This document shows, piece after piece, positions 34,585-43,231 of a DNA stretch of 64,000 bases (position 1 is its first letter; each line of letters opens with the position of its first letter). The stretch is from Candidatus Nanosynbacter sp. HMT-352 (GTDB lineage: Bacteria; Patescibacteriota; Saccharimonadia; Saccharimonadales; Saccharimonadaceae): contig NZ_CP089288.1 of assembly GCF_022819345.1 (NCBI RefSeq), positions 372,001 to 436,000 on the forward strand, written 5' to 3'. The translations under genes and the position numbers were made by a program. Under the pieces are notes generated by a model. The model was given only the letters and a program-made list of their open reading frames with translations, searched no databases and was not told where the DNA came from.

Positions 34585-35644
34585 CATTCTGAGCTTTCAG
34601 TTCACGCTCATATCTCTGTAGATTTTCAATCAAATCGTCGATATCCCCGTTCATTGCAGCGGGGATATTGCTGCGGCTGTAGTGAATGCGGTGGTCGGTG
34701 ATTCGGTCTTGCGGGAAGTTGTACGTTCGGATTTTTTCCGAGCGGTCACCAGTTCCAACCAACGAGCGTCGCTCGGCACTTAATTTGGCGTTTTCCTCGT
34801 CAATTTTCATCTGTAACAATCGCGAACGAAGCACACTCATAGCTTTCTCGCGGTTTTTAATTTGTGACTTTTCGTCCTGGTTTGTAACTATCATTCCAGT
34901 CGGCAAGTGGGTAATTCGCACCGCCGAGTCTGTGGTATTCACACTCTGTCCGCCGTGTCCGCTGGAGCGGTAAATGTCGACGCGCAAATCGTTCGGATTT
35001 ATCTCAATGTCGGCCTCTTCTGCTTCTGGCAAAACCGCCACTGTTACAGTTGAAGTGTGGACGCGACCTTGGCTTTCAGTGACTGGAACTCGCTGAACTC
35101 GGTGTACGCCACCTTCGAACTTCAATTTAGAGTATGGCGCGTCGCCCTTGATCATGAAAATAACTTCTTTATAGCCGCCAGAATCATTGGCTGATTCGCT
35201 GATTAATTCTACTTTATAGCCGTTAGATTCGCACCAACGTAAATACATGCGGTACAGTTCCGCCGCAAACAATGACGCTTCATCGCCACCCGCACCGGCA
35301 CGGATTTCCATGATGATATTTTTCTCGTCGTTGGGGTCTTTCGGGGTAAGTAGGATGAATAATTCTTCTTCTAATTCGGTCAATCGAGCTTCGGTTTCAG
35401 TAATCTCAAGCTTCGCCAGGGCAGCCAATTCACCGCCTTCGTTTGCTAATTCTTTGGCTTCTATTAAGTTTTTTTCCAGGTTTTCTCGCTCTTCGCCTTT
35501 GGAGATAAGCGTTTCTAATTCTGAAAATCGTTTGTTTTTTACCGTAAAATCTGGTGAGCTGTAGGCATCAGGTTGCGCTAAAAAATTGCTCAAATCAGCT
35601 CGTTCATTTTTCAGAGAATCCATATCTAAAGAAATCTTCGCCAT
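34574..35644 (-). CDS. prfA: Peptide chain release factor 1
   Basis: Ends translation at UAA and UAG. The 356-residue protein contains the GGQ peptidyl-hydrolysis motif in [14 protein letters not shown] (substrate of PrmC), and the stop-codon-reading domain where the PAT-type tripeptide of RF1 is expected ([14 protein letters not shown] region). A minus-strand TATAAT (35654-35659) lies 9 nt before the ATG. Confidence 0.95.
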   Translation of the reverse strand: MAKISLDMDSLKNERADLSNFLAQPDAYSSPDFTVKNKRFSELETLISKGEERENLEKNLIEAKELANEGGELAALAKLEITETEARLTELEEELFILLTPKDPNDEKNIIMEIRAGAGGDEASLFAAELYRMYLRWCESNGYKVELISESANDSGGYKEVIFMIKGDAPYSKLKFEGGVHRVQRVPVTESQGRVHTSTVTVAVLPEAEEADIEINPNDLRVDIYRSSGHGGQSVNTTDSAVRITHLPTGMIVTNQDEKSQIKNREKAMSVLRSRLLQMKIDEENAKLSAERRSLVGTGDRSEKIRTYNFPQDRITDHRIHYSRSNIPAAMNGDIDDLIENLQRYERELKAQNANH

Positions 35645-35666
35645 ATCTATAAAATTATATCATACA

Positions 35667-35695
35667 TTGACAAATGTTTCCTAGTATTGTATTAT
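35667..35695 (+). promoter_or_regulatory. Consensus promoter for the gene at 35705
   Basis: TTGACA (35667-35672), a 17-bp spacer and TATTAT (35690-35695), nine bases before the ATG at 35705. Confidence 0.7.
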
Positions 35696-35704
35696 ATGGT
35701 CGTA

Positions 35705-36304
35705 ATGAGAGAATGCAAGGTTGAATCGCGTGATTTGGTTTACGAAAATACTGATAAGTTGGCGCTTTGTGATGTTGGAAAGTCGCCTGAACTGGTGCAG
35801 TGTATTGAAGATCTTCCAGAGGATATACCAGCAAACGATCCGAGAGTTGATTTGATTGTGGAGAGTTTGTTTGAGATTGATACCAATCCAATAGAGAAGC
35901 CAGTTTCACTACGTGATTTGAATGAATCAATTAAAGATAATATTGCCAGTGAAACGAAAATATCTATATATGAGGGTGAGTGGCCTGACATGAGAGCGAT
36001 TCCGGGATCTGATATTCCGTTGCCGGTTGAATTATTTGTGGCTGCACCGATGATTAAAGATTGGCGAGAAGGGCGAGTGTCGGAATCGAAAGGTGGAAAA
36101 AGTAGCCGCGATATTATTAGGCAATACGCAGGAATGGACCCGAAAACTAGTCCTTCAATACGCAGTGTAGACGTTGTTGTGGATTCTGATGGCGAAGTGT
36201 TTTTGGCTCTACAAGGGGACGGCGCTCACCGCTTATGTGCCGCAAAGATGCGGGGAGACCGTGAAATATTATGTCGTGAGGTAAATATTGTCAGATTGAA
36301 CTAA
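35705..36304 (+). CDS. Hypothetical protein with ParB-nuclease-like end
   Basis: About 199 residues. The start is the ATG at 35705, nine bases behind a consensus promoter; an earlier TTG and ATG lie inside the promoter. The first 80 residues are acidic and unassigned. The C-terminal part has VVVDSDGEVFLALQGDGAHRL with DGxHR followed by CAAKMRGDREILCREV, resembling the ParB/sulfiredoxin-like domain, where the same region binds nucleotide. It may be a small ParB-domain protein. Expressed alone and ended by a two-way terminator. Confidence 0.6.
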   Translation: MRECKVESRDLVYENTDKLALCDVGKSPELVQCIEDLPEDIPANDPRVDLIVESLFEIDTNPIEKPVSLRDLNESIKDNIASETKISIYEGEWPDMRAIPGSDIPLPVELFVAAPMIKDWREGRVSESKGGKSSRDIIRQYAGMDPKTSPSIRSVDVVVDSDGEVFLALQGDGAHRLCAAKMRGDREILCREVNIVRLN

Positions 36305-36312
36305 TGTAAAAT

Positions 36313-36340
36313 AAAACCGCCCAGTGATTGAGCGGTTTTT
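36313..36340. terminator. Two-way terminator between the 35705 gene and rpmE
   Basis: An 8-bp stem AAAACCGC/GCGGTTTT (36313-36320 with 36332-36339) with an 11-nt loop. T runs on both strands let it serve both converging genes. Confidence 0.8.
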
Positions 36341-36364
36341 GGATTGTCGGACTAATTTGTCAGA

Positions 36365-36709
36365 TTATTTAATCTTTTTGTCTGATTTTGGAGAATCAGT
36401 TTTAGCTGCTTTTTTAGCGTTAGCTTTCTTTGCTTTGTTTGCCAAAGCTGCTCGGCGAGCTTCAGCGGCAGCTTGACGAGCCTTAAAGCGATCAACACGA
36501 CCCTCGGTGTCGATAATCTTTTCTTCACCAGTAAAGAATGGGTGTGAAGCTGATGAAATGTGAACCTTAACTAATGGATATTCGTTGCCGTCTTCCCATT
36601 TGATAGTTTCGGTTGTTTGCGCTGTTGACTGAGTCAAGAACGCGAAGCCCGCTTGTTCGTCGCTAAATACGACAGGGCGATAGTTTTGTGGGTGAATACT
36701 GCTTTTCAT
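36365..36709 (-). CDS. rpmE: 50S ribosomal protein L31, type B, with long basic tail
   Basis: bL31 without zinc cysteines, as in type B. The core ([16 protein letters not shown], then [20 protein letters not shown]) occupies about 75 residues. The remaining 40 residues are an Ala/Lys-rich tail ([12 protein letters not shown]) that most L31 proteins lack. The protein tethers the 30S head to the 50S subunit. A strong promoter (TTGACA, 17-bp spacer, TACAAT on the minus strand) precedes it. Confidence 0.92.
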   Translation of the reverse strand: MKSSIHPQNYRPVVFSDEQAGFAFLTQSTAQTTETIKWEDGNEYPLVKVHISSASHPFFTGEEKIIDTEGRVDRFKARQAAAEARRAALANKAKKANAKKAAKTDSPKSDKKIK

Positions 36710-36718
36710 AACTGTTCA

Positions 36719-36747
36719 ATTGTACATAATTTATCGAAAAATGTCAA
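36719..36747 (-). promoter_or_regulatory. rpmE promoter
   Basis: Minus strand: TTGACA (36742-36747), a 17-bp spacer and TACAAT (36719-36724), nine bases before the ATG. Leaderless pattern. Confidence 0.75.
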
Positions 36748-36800
36748 AAGTCCGTAGCCTTAACTTTGCTATTTTGGCGAAATTATGACATAATATAGAT

Positions 36801-37787
36801 ATGATAGAGTTACCGACTAGTCCTAATGCTTTGAGTGAGTTAAGTCCAGTGGCGCCGCCAAAGTTATTGTCGCAGGCTCAAGACGCTAGTCGAGATAATC
36901 TTATGGTCTATGTAAAAGCGGATAATTATCTGGGCACAGAAACGAGCGACCCTTCATTTATGAAAAGTCGATGTGAAATGACTGAATACGAAGCGATAAA
37001 TGATTTTGTGCAATTTATAGAGACGACAAAGTATTATTTACCTGATTACATGGAGTATTGCGCTAAAGAATTAATAGATGAATTGGTTTTTTTGGGCATG
37101 TCGGAATTGCATTTTGCGGCAACAGCGCTAGCAAAAAGACTTAGGCACCATTTAGAAGTTGATAATAAGCCAGTCTATATTGACGTAGGAAATTCGCTAA
37201 GTCAGTGTCGTGTTAAAAACGAGATGAAAAGTAGTCAGTATATTTTAAGTCTGGTCTTATCTAAATTTCCAGACGATGAATTCGAAGAATATGAAGGTAG
37301 ACTGAAAGTGTATGGCGGCAGGGGTGAGATTGGCGAGAGCTCTAAGATTTTATTTATCGATGATTGGATTATTGGCGGCGATCAGGTGAGAGAGCGAATT
37401 TCAGTATTTGGAGCATATAATAACCCCGGGGCTCATAAGGTGAGTGTATTAGTTATGGCAGCTAGTAGTAACTACATTGATAATGGTATAGGTGCGGACT
37501 CTCTGTGGGGGGAGGCGACATATCCTGTAGAGGCTTACTACAGACTCAAAAATGACCATAATGATTGGGGTGTGAGTAGAGTAACAGGTGTACATTCTTC
37601 GACTGATAGCGCATTTGGCTATGAGGTTGATGATATAGCTTATCGTGCTATCAAAGGGGGGATTCTCAAGGGGGAGAGAATTGATAGGTTAACTTTACCT
37701 GCGTTGGTAAATATAGTGCGACCGTATCGAAACGGTGAGGATTTTGATGGTCTGTCGCGATTTAGACAATTGCTAGAGAAAGGGTAA
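36801..37787 (+). CDS. Hypothetical protein with PRTase-like motif
   Basis: A 328-residue protein. The middle contains SSKILFIDDWIIGGDQVRERI, which looks like the PRPP-binding strand-loop of type I phosphoribosyltransferases (two acidic residues then a Gly-rich turn), preceded by VYIDVGNSLSQCRV and followed by HKVSVLVMAAS. The first 120 residues are helical with no match. No signal peptide. A CATAAT box ends 6 nt before the ATG (36789-36794). A nucleotide or nucleoside-salvage role would be a guess. Confidence 0.6.
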   Translation: MIELPTSPNALSELSPVAPPKLLSQAQDASRDNLMVYVKADNYLGTETSDPSFMKSRCEMTEYEAINDFVQFIETTKYYLPDYMEYCAKELIDELVFLGMSELHFAATALAKRLRHHLEVDNKPVYIDVGNSLSQCRVKNEMKSSQYILSLVLSKFPDDEFEEYEGRLKVYGGRGEIGESSKILFIDDWIIGGDQVRERISVFGAYNNPGAHKVSVLVMAASSNYIDNGIGADSLWGEATYPVEAYYRLKNDHNDWGVSRVTGVHSSTDSAFGYEVDDIAYRAIKGGILKGERIDRLTLPALVNIVRPYRNGEDFDGLSRFRQLLEKG

Positions 37788-37811
37788 TATTTGCAGATTT
37801 ACTGATTATTT

Positions 37812-37896
37812 GGTATAATTACCAGGTAACTAATTTTAATGACACAATCCGTTTCACACTCCAAATCGTGAGCGGATGAGGCAAAAGGAGAAGAGA
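37812..37896 (+). promoter_or_regulatory. rpsB promoter and structured leader
   Basis: TATAAT at about 37812-37817 followed by an 80-nt leader that can fold into a hairpin (about 37847-37877: TCCG/CGGA with TCAC/GTGA above it). AAGGAG sits just before the ATG at 37897. It is one of the few long leaders in the window, so S2-type feedback control is possible. Confidence 0.45.
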
Positions 37897-38625
37897 ATGT
37901 CTGTAAAGGTAGACATTAAGGCTTTGCTGGAGTCAGGTGTTCATTTTGGACACAAAACCAGCCGCTGGCACCCAAAGATGGCGCCATATATTCACAGTAA
38001 GCGTCAGGACAGTCACATTATTGACTTGACTAAGACTGTTGAAGCTTTGGACAAGGCTTTGCCAGAATTGACAAAAATCGCCGCATCAGGCCGTAAGGTT
38101 CTGTTTGTTGGTACCAAAAAACAAGCCAAAGACGTTGTTCGTGAAGCAGCTGAAAAGATCAACCAGCCATACGTAGTTGAGCGCTGGATTGGTGGTATGT
38201 TGACTAACGGTTCAACTATTGCTCAGCAAATTAAGAAACTGAAGAATCTTGAAAAGCGAATGGCTTCAGGTGACTTGGAAAAGCGTTATAACAAGCTTGA
38301 AGTACAGCGCTTCCAGGAGGAAATCGACAGCTTGAATATGAAATATGGCGGCATCAAGGATTTGATGGGCAAGCCAGGCGCTGTTGTTGTGGTTGACGCA
38401 TTGACCGACGCAAATGCAGTTCGCGAGGCTCAAACTTTGGGCGTGCCGGTATTTGCGATTGTTGACACCAACGTTAACCCAACAGGAATTGATTACGTAA
38501 TTCCAGGTAACGACGACGCTGTTAAGGGTATTCAATTGCTATTAGACTACTTCACCGCAGCTGTTGCTGAAGGCGCAGGTAGCGTAAAGGTTGAAGAAAA
38601 ACCAGCTAAAAAAGAGGAGAAATAG
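37897..38625 (+). CDS. rpsB: 30S ribosomal protein S2
   Basis: A 242-residue uS2. The start is the ATG at 37897 behind AAGGAG; an upstream in-frame ATG at 37876 lies in the leader hairpin and would add seven charged residues. Core motifs: SGVHFGHKTSRWHPKMAPYI, RWIGGMLTNG and the PVFAIVDTNVNPTGIDYVIPGNDD end. It is followed by tsf after one base in the usual rpsB-tsf order. Confidence 0.96.
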   Translation: MSVKVDIKALLESGVHFGHKTSRWHPKMAPYIHSKRQDSHIIDLTKTVEALDKALPELTKIAASGRKVLFVGTKKQAKDVVREAAEKINQPYVVERWIGGMLTNGSTIAQQIKKLKNLEKRMASGDLEKRYNKLEVQRFQEEIDSLNMKYGGIKDLMGKPGAVVVVDALTDANAVREAQTLGVPVFAIVDTNVNPTGIDYVIPGNDDAVKGIQLLLDYFTAAVAEGAGSVKVEEKPAKKEEK

Positions 38626-38626
38626 G

Positions 38627-39223
38627 ATGGGCGTTTCTGTTGACGATATCAAAAAATTGCGTGAATTGACTGGCGTAGGCTTGACTGACGCTAAAAAAGC
38701 TTTGGTCGAAGCTGAGGGCGATTTCGATAAAGCTTTGGAAGCTATGCGCAAAAAAGGCTTGACGAAAGCTGAAAAGAAGGGCGACCGCGAAGCTCGTGAA
38801 GGTTTGATCGAAAGTTATGTTCACTCTGGTCGAATCGGCGTTATCGTTGAGGTAAACTGTGAAACCGACTTCGTGGCTCGACTTGACGACTTTAAGACGT
38901 TGGCGCACGAAATTGCTATGCAGATTGCAGCGATGAGTCCAAAGTATGTTTCTGAAGCTGACATTCCAGCAGAGGAAATGGAGCGCGTTAAAGCTGAGCT
39001 TATGGCGAGCGAATCTTTGGCAAGCAAGCCTGAAGAAATGCGCGAAAAGATCGTTGAAGGTCAATTGAAGAAGCACTTTGCTGAGCAGGTTCTTATGAGT
39101 CAGGCTTACATCTTGGACGATTCTAAGACTGTTGAGCAGCACGTTAAGGAAGCAATCGCGAAATTAGGCGAGAACATCGTTATTCGTCAATTCAAGCGAA
39201 TTGAGCTGGGTGTCAGCGAATAG
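38627..39223 (+). CDS. tsf: Elongation factor Ts
   Basis: Guanine nucleotide exchange factor for EF-Tu. The start is the ATG at 38627 behind GAGGAG (198 residues). The UBA-like N-terminus (DIKKLRELTGVGLTDAKKAL) and the EF-Tu contact region VEVNCETDFVARLDDF are clear. It has a single core subdomain and is shorter than E. coli Ts, as in many reduced genomes. Confidence 0.96.
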   Translation: MGVSVDDIKKLRELTGVGLTDAKKALVEAEGDFDKALEAMRKKGLTKAEKKGDREAREGLIESYVHSGRIGVIVEVNCETDFVARLDDFKTLAHEIAMQIAAMSPKYVSEADIPAEEMERVKAELMASESLASKPEEMREKIVEGQLKKHFAEQVLMSQAYILDDSKTVEQHVKEAIAKLGENIVIRQFKRIELGVSE

Positions 39224-39240
39224 ATTTTCGCACAGAGAAG

Positions 39241-39271
39241 AAATCGGCCGTAGTAATGCGGTCGATTTTTT
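39241..39271. terminator. Terminator between tsf and recF
   Basis: A 10-bp stem with one G-T pair (39241-39250 with 39259-39268), an 8-nt loop and six Ts; the T run overlaps the recF stop. Confidence 0.85.
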
Positions 39272-40322
39272 ATTGTGTGGAGATTATTGAGCAGCCGTCT
39301 TTTTGGTGGCGCGCATCTGTCGTGGTGACGATAAATTGGTGATTTTGGATGGTTTCTTGGAGGAGTTTTTCGCGAGTGGCGTCTAGTTCCGAGAAAACGT
39401 CGTCTAGTAGAATTAGCGGTCGAGATTGACTAATCTCTGTCTGCATTTCAAGCTCTAGCAACTTGAACGCCAGCATAATTGTGCGCATTTCGCCACGTGA
39501 AGCAACTTTAATGGCGGGCTGATTATGGAGGAAAATTGTGAAATCTTCACGGTGTGGGCCAGCTGAAGTAAAACCGGTTGCTATTTCATATTCGCGGGAT
39601 TTTCCTAAGCGATTAAGTAGGGCTTGGTCGTAATTTTCCAGAGGTACAATAGCGCCATATTCGATTGATAATTGTGTGTCTTTTCCTGCCAAAGATTCGT
39701 ATAAATTTTTTATGCGGGGCTCGTTTATCTGGAGAAATTTGGCTCGTTTTTGGGCAATGTTGGTTGCGTATTGGACAAATTTTATGTCCCAAGCAAACAG
39801 GTTGTCGCGCCAAATTGATGAGTCTTCTTGGTGGGATTTTAAGAGTTCGTTGCGCTGTAAAAGAGTGCGATTAAAAGCTCTTAAATCCGTGTCATATTTG
39901 GGGTCAAGTCGGGCAATTAAGCCATCTAGAAAATCGCGTCGTCGGGACGGCGAAGAGGAAATTAATCTTAGTTCGCTTGGCTCAAACAAAACGACAGGCA
40001 AGCGGTTTTTTCTGGTTAAGACCTTTGATTTATTGTCATTGATGATGAATTCTTTGTTGATTTTTCCGGAAATTGAATCAAGCTTAATGCGTCGCTCGCC
40101 GAAATCGCCCTCCAGATGAACAATTGTTTGCGGGGCGTTCAGCGTCATACAATCGCTAAGGCTGCCACGAAAACTACTGCCGCGCAGCGCTACATAAACC
40201 GCCTCGAGCAGATTCGTTTTTCCTGTGCCATTTGGTCCGACGATTACCGTCCCAGAATTACTAAAAGTCGCTTCGTGCAGATGATAAGACCGAAAATTGT
40301 ATAGCTTAATCTTAGAAATCAC
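39270..40322 (-). CDS. recF: DNA replication and repair protein RecF
   Basis: SMC-like ATPase that helps load RecA at gaps. The start is set at the GTG at 40322, giving 350 residues and the normal beginning ISKIKLYNFRSY. A minus-strand TATAAT (40329-40334) lies 6 nt upstream, so this is a predicted leaderless GTG start; a longer upstream frame has a non-family N-terminus. Walker A is GPNGTGKTN, and the signature and Walker B lie near the end (ASRGEMRT, LILLDDVFSELD). recF is not next to dnaN here. Confidence 0.93.
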   Translation of the reverse strand: MISKIKLYNFRSYHLHEATFSNSGTVIVGPNGTGKTNLLEAVYVALRGSSFRGSLSDCMTLNAPQTIVHLEGDFGERRIKLDSISGKINKEFIINDNKSKVLTRKNRLPVVLFEPSELRLISSSPSRRRDFLDGLIARLDPKYDTDLRAFNRTLLQRNELLKSHQEDSSIWRDNLFAWDIKFVQYATNIAQKRAKFLQINEPRIKNLYESLAGKDTQLSIEYGAIVPLENYDQALLNRLGKSREYEIATGFTSAGPHREDFTIFLHNQPAIKVASRGEMRTIMLAFKLLELEMQTEISQSRPLILLDDVFSELDATREKLLQETIQNHQFIVTTTDARHQKDGCSIISTQ

Positions 40323-40412
40323 TCTGTTATTATAGCACGGGGCGTAAGGCAAAATTAGCAGACAAGACGCTTGAAGTTTGATATAATAACGGATAGATAA
40401 ATTGGAGGAAAT

Positions 40413-40967
40413 ATGTTCGACACAAACCCTTATGAAGAAAAAATGAATGCAGCGTTTAGCTTTTTTCAAGATGAATTGAAGAAGGTGCGAACGGGTAGGG
40501 CGCACGCTGGAATGCTCGACGGTGTTATGGTTGAGGCTTACGGTTCAAAAATGCCACTTAATCAGGTTGCAAACGTAACCGCTCCAGAGGCACAAATGTT
40601 GTTAGTTACGCCATTTGACCCGAGTAACATTACGGCAATTTCTTCTGCGATTCGCGATAATCAAAGCTTGGGTTTTAATCCGTCTGACGATGGGCGAGTG
40701 GTTCGCGTTCCAGTTCCAGCTTTGACGGAAGAGCGCCGCCACCAATTGGTGAAACAGGTTAGCGAAAAGGTTGAGGAGGCTCGAATTGCGATGCGAAACA
40801 TTCGTCAGGATGCATTAAAGGACGCTAAGCGAATGAAGGACAATAAAGAGCTGAGCGAAGACGATTTGAAGCGTGTAGAGAAAGAAATTGACGGCTTAAT
40901 GGGTAAGGTGCAAACGCAAATTGACGAGGCATTTAAGGCGAAAGAAAAGGACGTCTTAACCGTTTAA
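40413..40967 (+). CDS. frr: Ribosome recycling factor
   Basis: A 184-residue two-domain protein that splits post-termination ribosomes with EF-G. Typical segments are KVRTGRAHAGMLDGV, the domain II LLVTPFDPSNI and the C-terminal DDLKRVEKEIDGL helix. AGGAGG-like Shine-Dalgarno (GGAGGAA), TATAAT about 30 nt upstream. Heads a tight run with the NTase-like gene, uppS, rseP, CPBP and proS. Confidence 0.96.
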   Translation: MFDTNPYEEKMNAAFSFFQDELKKVRTGRAHAGMLDGVMVEAYGSKMPLNQVANVTAPEAQMLLVTPFDPSNITAISSAIRDNQSLGFNPSDDGRVVRVPVPALTEERRHQLVKQVSEKVEEARIAMRNIRQDALKDAKRMKDNKELSEDDLKRVEKEIDGLMGKVQTQIDEAFKAKEKDVLTV

Positions 40968-41386
40968 TGAGCGAAACTTTTGCCGATAAAGTGAAAGCGT
41001 TGAATTTGCCGTTGGATCAAATTATTGTTATTGGTAGCGGGATTTTGGATCAATTGGGGATTCGTCCAGCTAGTGATATTGATCTTGCGGCGAGTTCTGA
41101 TTTGATGAAAAAGTTCTCCGAGGAAAGTGGCGATTGGATTAAAAAGTTCGACGATAATCAGCGTTTTTATTTTGTAAAAGGTGATGGTTCGGCTGAAGTT
41201 TGGGATGGCTGGGTTTTTGATGGGCAGGCTGTTAGTTATGATGATTTGCTTGATTATGCGGTGAAATATGATGGTGTGAGGTTTGTTGATTTGGAATTTC
41301 TGCGCAAATGGAAGAGCTGGCGTGGACGTGAAAAAGACGTACGAGATGTTGAGCTAATTGATGAATGGAGGGCAAATAATGAGTGA
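40967..41386 (+). CDS. Nucleotidyltransferase-fold-like protein
   Basis: A 139-residue protein. IIVIGSGILDQLGIRPASDIDLA matches the minimal nucleotidyltransferase pattern: a Gly-Ser pair, then D-x-D about 14 residues later. A later acidic residue (VDLEFLRKWK) could complete the metal site. Substrate unknown. It overlaps frr by one base and uppS by 8, so it is part of that operon. Not a recognised toxin family. Confidence 0.7.
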   Translation: MSETFADKVKALNLPLDQIIVIGSGILDQLGIRPASDIDLAASSDLMKKFSEESGDWIKKFDDNQRFYFVKGDGSAEVWDGWVFDGQAVSYDDLLDYAVKYDGVRFVDLEFLRKWKSWRGREKDVRDVELIDEWRANNE

Positions 41387-42074
41387 AAATGTGAGTTTGC
41401 CGCGGCATATCGGGTTTATTGTTGATGGAAATCGGCGGTGGGCAAAGCAGCACGGTCTGCCGACATACGAAGGACATCTGGCGGGCTATAACGCGCTAAA
41501 AGACGTGGCGTTGGAGGTTCTTCATCGAGGCGTGAAATATGCGAGCGCTTACGTTTTTAGTACGGAAAACTGGAAGCGGTCAGAGGAAGAAGTCCGACAT
41601 TTGATGAAATTGCTATTGAACATACTGAAGGCTGACCTGCCGATATTTATTGAAAATGAGGTTCGCTTGAGGGTTGTTGGGTCCAGGGAAGGCTTGTCGG
41701 ATCAATTGATCAAAGCGATTGACGAGGCTGAGGAGAAAACTGCCGATCTGAAAAATGGAGAATTGGTCTTATGCTTGAATTATGGCGGACATTTGGAGAT
41801 TGCTGATGCGGTTAAAAAAATTGTTCAATCTGGAGTTTCTCCTGAGGAAATCACGCCCGAGTTGATTGCTCAAAATATATACGCGCCAGAGGTGCCGCCG
41901 TGTGATTTGATTGTTAGAACTTCTAGCGAGCAACGGCTCAGCAACTTTATGTTGTGGCGCTCGGCGTACAGTGAGTTAATGTTTATTGAGAAGAATTGGC
42001 CAGACATGACGGTGGATGACGTGTCGGTGATTTTAGAGGAATACGCTAATCGGAATAGGCGGTTTGGGAAATGA
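41379..42074 (+). CDS. uppS: Isoprenyl transferase (undecaprenyl diphosphate synthase)
   Basis: Makes the C55 carrier lipid for cell-wall synthesis, working with uppP at 52927. The 231-residue protein starts at the ATG at 41379 behind GAGGG. It shows HIGFIVDGNRRWAK (catalytic Asp, diphosphate-binding Arg), YVFSTENWKR and the C-terminal RTSSEQRLSNFMLW region. The common RTGGE/RLSNF motif has SS instead of GG. Confidence 0.94.
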   Translation: MSENVSLPRHIGFIVDGNRRWAKQHGLPTYEGHLAGYNALKDVALEVLHRGVKYASAYVFSTENWKRSEEEVRHLMKLLLNILKADLPIFIENEVRLRVVGSREGLSDQLIKAIDEAEEKTADLKNGELVLCLNYGGHLEIADAVKKIVQSGVSPEEITPELIAQNIYAPEVPPCDLIVRTSSEQRLSNFMLWRSAYSELMFIEKNWPDMTVDDVSVILEEYANRNRRFGK

Positions 42075-43231
42075 TTATTTGGGGAGTACTTTTAGGGCTA
42101 TTTGTTCTCATTTTATTGGTGGTTTTGCATGAATTAGGTCATGCTATTGTCGCCAAGAGAAACGACGTTAAGGTTGAGGAATTCGGAATCGGATTTCCAC
42201 CTGCTGCAAAAAAATGGAAAGTAAAGCGAAGTTTCTTGGGTGAGGACGTAACGTTTAGCTTGAACTGGCTGCCGCTTGGTGGGTTTGTCAGATTGAAAGG
42301 CGAATACGATTCCGCAAAAGGCGAGGGCACATATGGCGGTTCGACGTTTTGGGTGAAGACGAAAATCTTGCTGGCTGGCGTCGTGATGAACTGGATGACT
42401 GCGATTGTTTTGTTCACGATTCTTGCGACAATTGGTATGCCGAAAATCCTGTCGAACCAAGTTCAATTGCCATTTGACACAGAGGTTAGGCGTTCGCCGG
42501 TGACGATAGCGAAAATCACACCGAATTCTCCAGCGGATAAAATTGGACTTAAGGTTAATGACGAACTGATTGAGATAAACGGTCAGTCGCTTACAGAGGC
42601 GGGAAAGTTGCCAATTGTAACGAAGGAGAATGCTGGCAAAAAAATCAACGTCAAGTACAAGCGTGACGGTAAAGAGTCGGCTGTTGATGTCCAGCTGAAT
42701 GATGAAAAGTCCGTGAAGGGAAGCGGATATCTGGGCATTATTCCGGGGCAGACGGAGAAAATGTATAGCACCTGGTCGGCGCCTATTGTGGGTGTGGCGA
42801 CTACTGGGCAATTGTCATATGAAACTATCAAAGGCGTTGGTGTGTTATTGGTAAAAACCGTGCACGGATCAATCGGGCAAATATTCGGTTCCGCAGAATC
42901 AAAAGAATCTGCACGAGCTGATTTGGCATCTGTTAGCGGGAGTGTAGTAGGACCAATTGGCATGCTAGGCGTATTGTTCCCGTCAGTTGTCAGTTCTGGA
43001 ATTGAAAATATCATTTTCGTGGCGGCGTTAATCTCTCTGACTCTGGCGGTGATGAACATTTTACCAATCCCAGCGCTTGATGGTGGTCGCTGGTTCACGA
43101 TGACAATTTTCCGCTTATTTAAGAAAGATCTGACGAAAGAGCGTGAAGAAAATATTCAGGCAACCGGTATGCTAATTCTATTAATCTTAACAATTTTGGT
43201 GACGATCAGTGATGTTGGAAAGCTCTTCTAA
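42071..43231 (+). CDS. rseP: RseP/site-2 protease-type membrane metalloprotease
   Basis: Intramembrane zinc protease (M50). The 386-residue protein has HELGH at residues 20-24 in the first helix, a PDZ domain (about residues 145-215; ITPNSPADKIGLKVNDELIEING), and the LDG motif in NILPIPALDGGRW near residue 340. It may cleave anti-sigma factors or leftover signal peptides. The uppS-rseP-proS order resembles many bacteria (cdsA and dxr are missing here). Confidence 0.93.
   Translation: MIIWGVLLGLFVLILLVVLHELGHAIVAKRNDVKVEEFGIGFPPAAKKWKVKRSFLGEDVTFSLNWLPLGGFVRLKGEYDSAKGEGTYGGSTFWVKTKILLAGVVMNWMTAIVLFTILATIGMPKILSNQVQLPFDTEVRRSPVTIAKITPNSPADKIGLKVNDELIEINGQSLTEAGKLPIVTKENAGKKINVKYKRDGKESAVDVQLNDEKSVKGSGYLGIIPGQTEKMYSTWSAPIVGVATTGQLSYETIKGVGVLLVKTVHGSIGQIFGSAESKESARADLASVSGSVVGPIGMLGVLFPSVVSSGIENIIFVAALISLTLAVMNILPIPALDGGRWFTMTIFRLFKKDLTKEREENIQATGMLILLILTILVTISDVGKLF

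Noticed and set aside
38606..39142. Antisense frame covering most of tsf
   Set aside because: Shadow of tsf codon usage; no ribosome-binding site or promoter.
40323..40505. Upstream extension of recF by 61 residues
   Set aside because: The extra N-terminus is unlike RecF and would run through the TATAAT box and into the upstream region of frr.
42134..42811. Long antisense frame inside rseP
   Set aside because: Overlaps HELGH and PDZ coding sequence; low-complexity translation without motifs.
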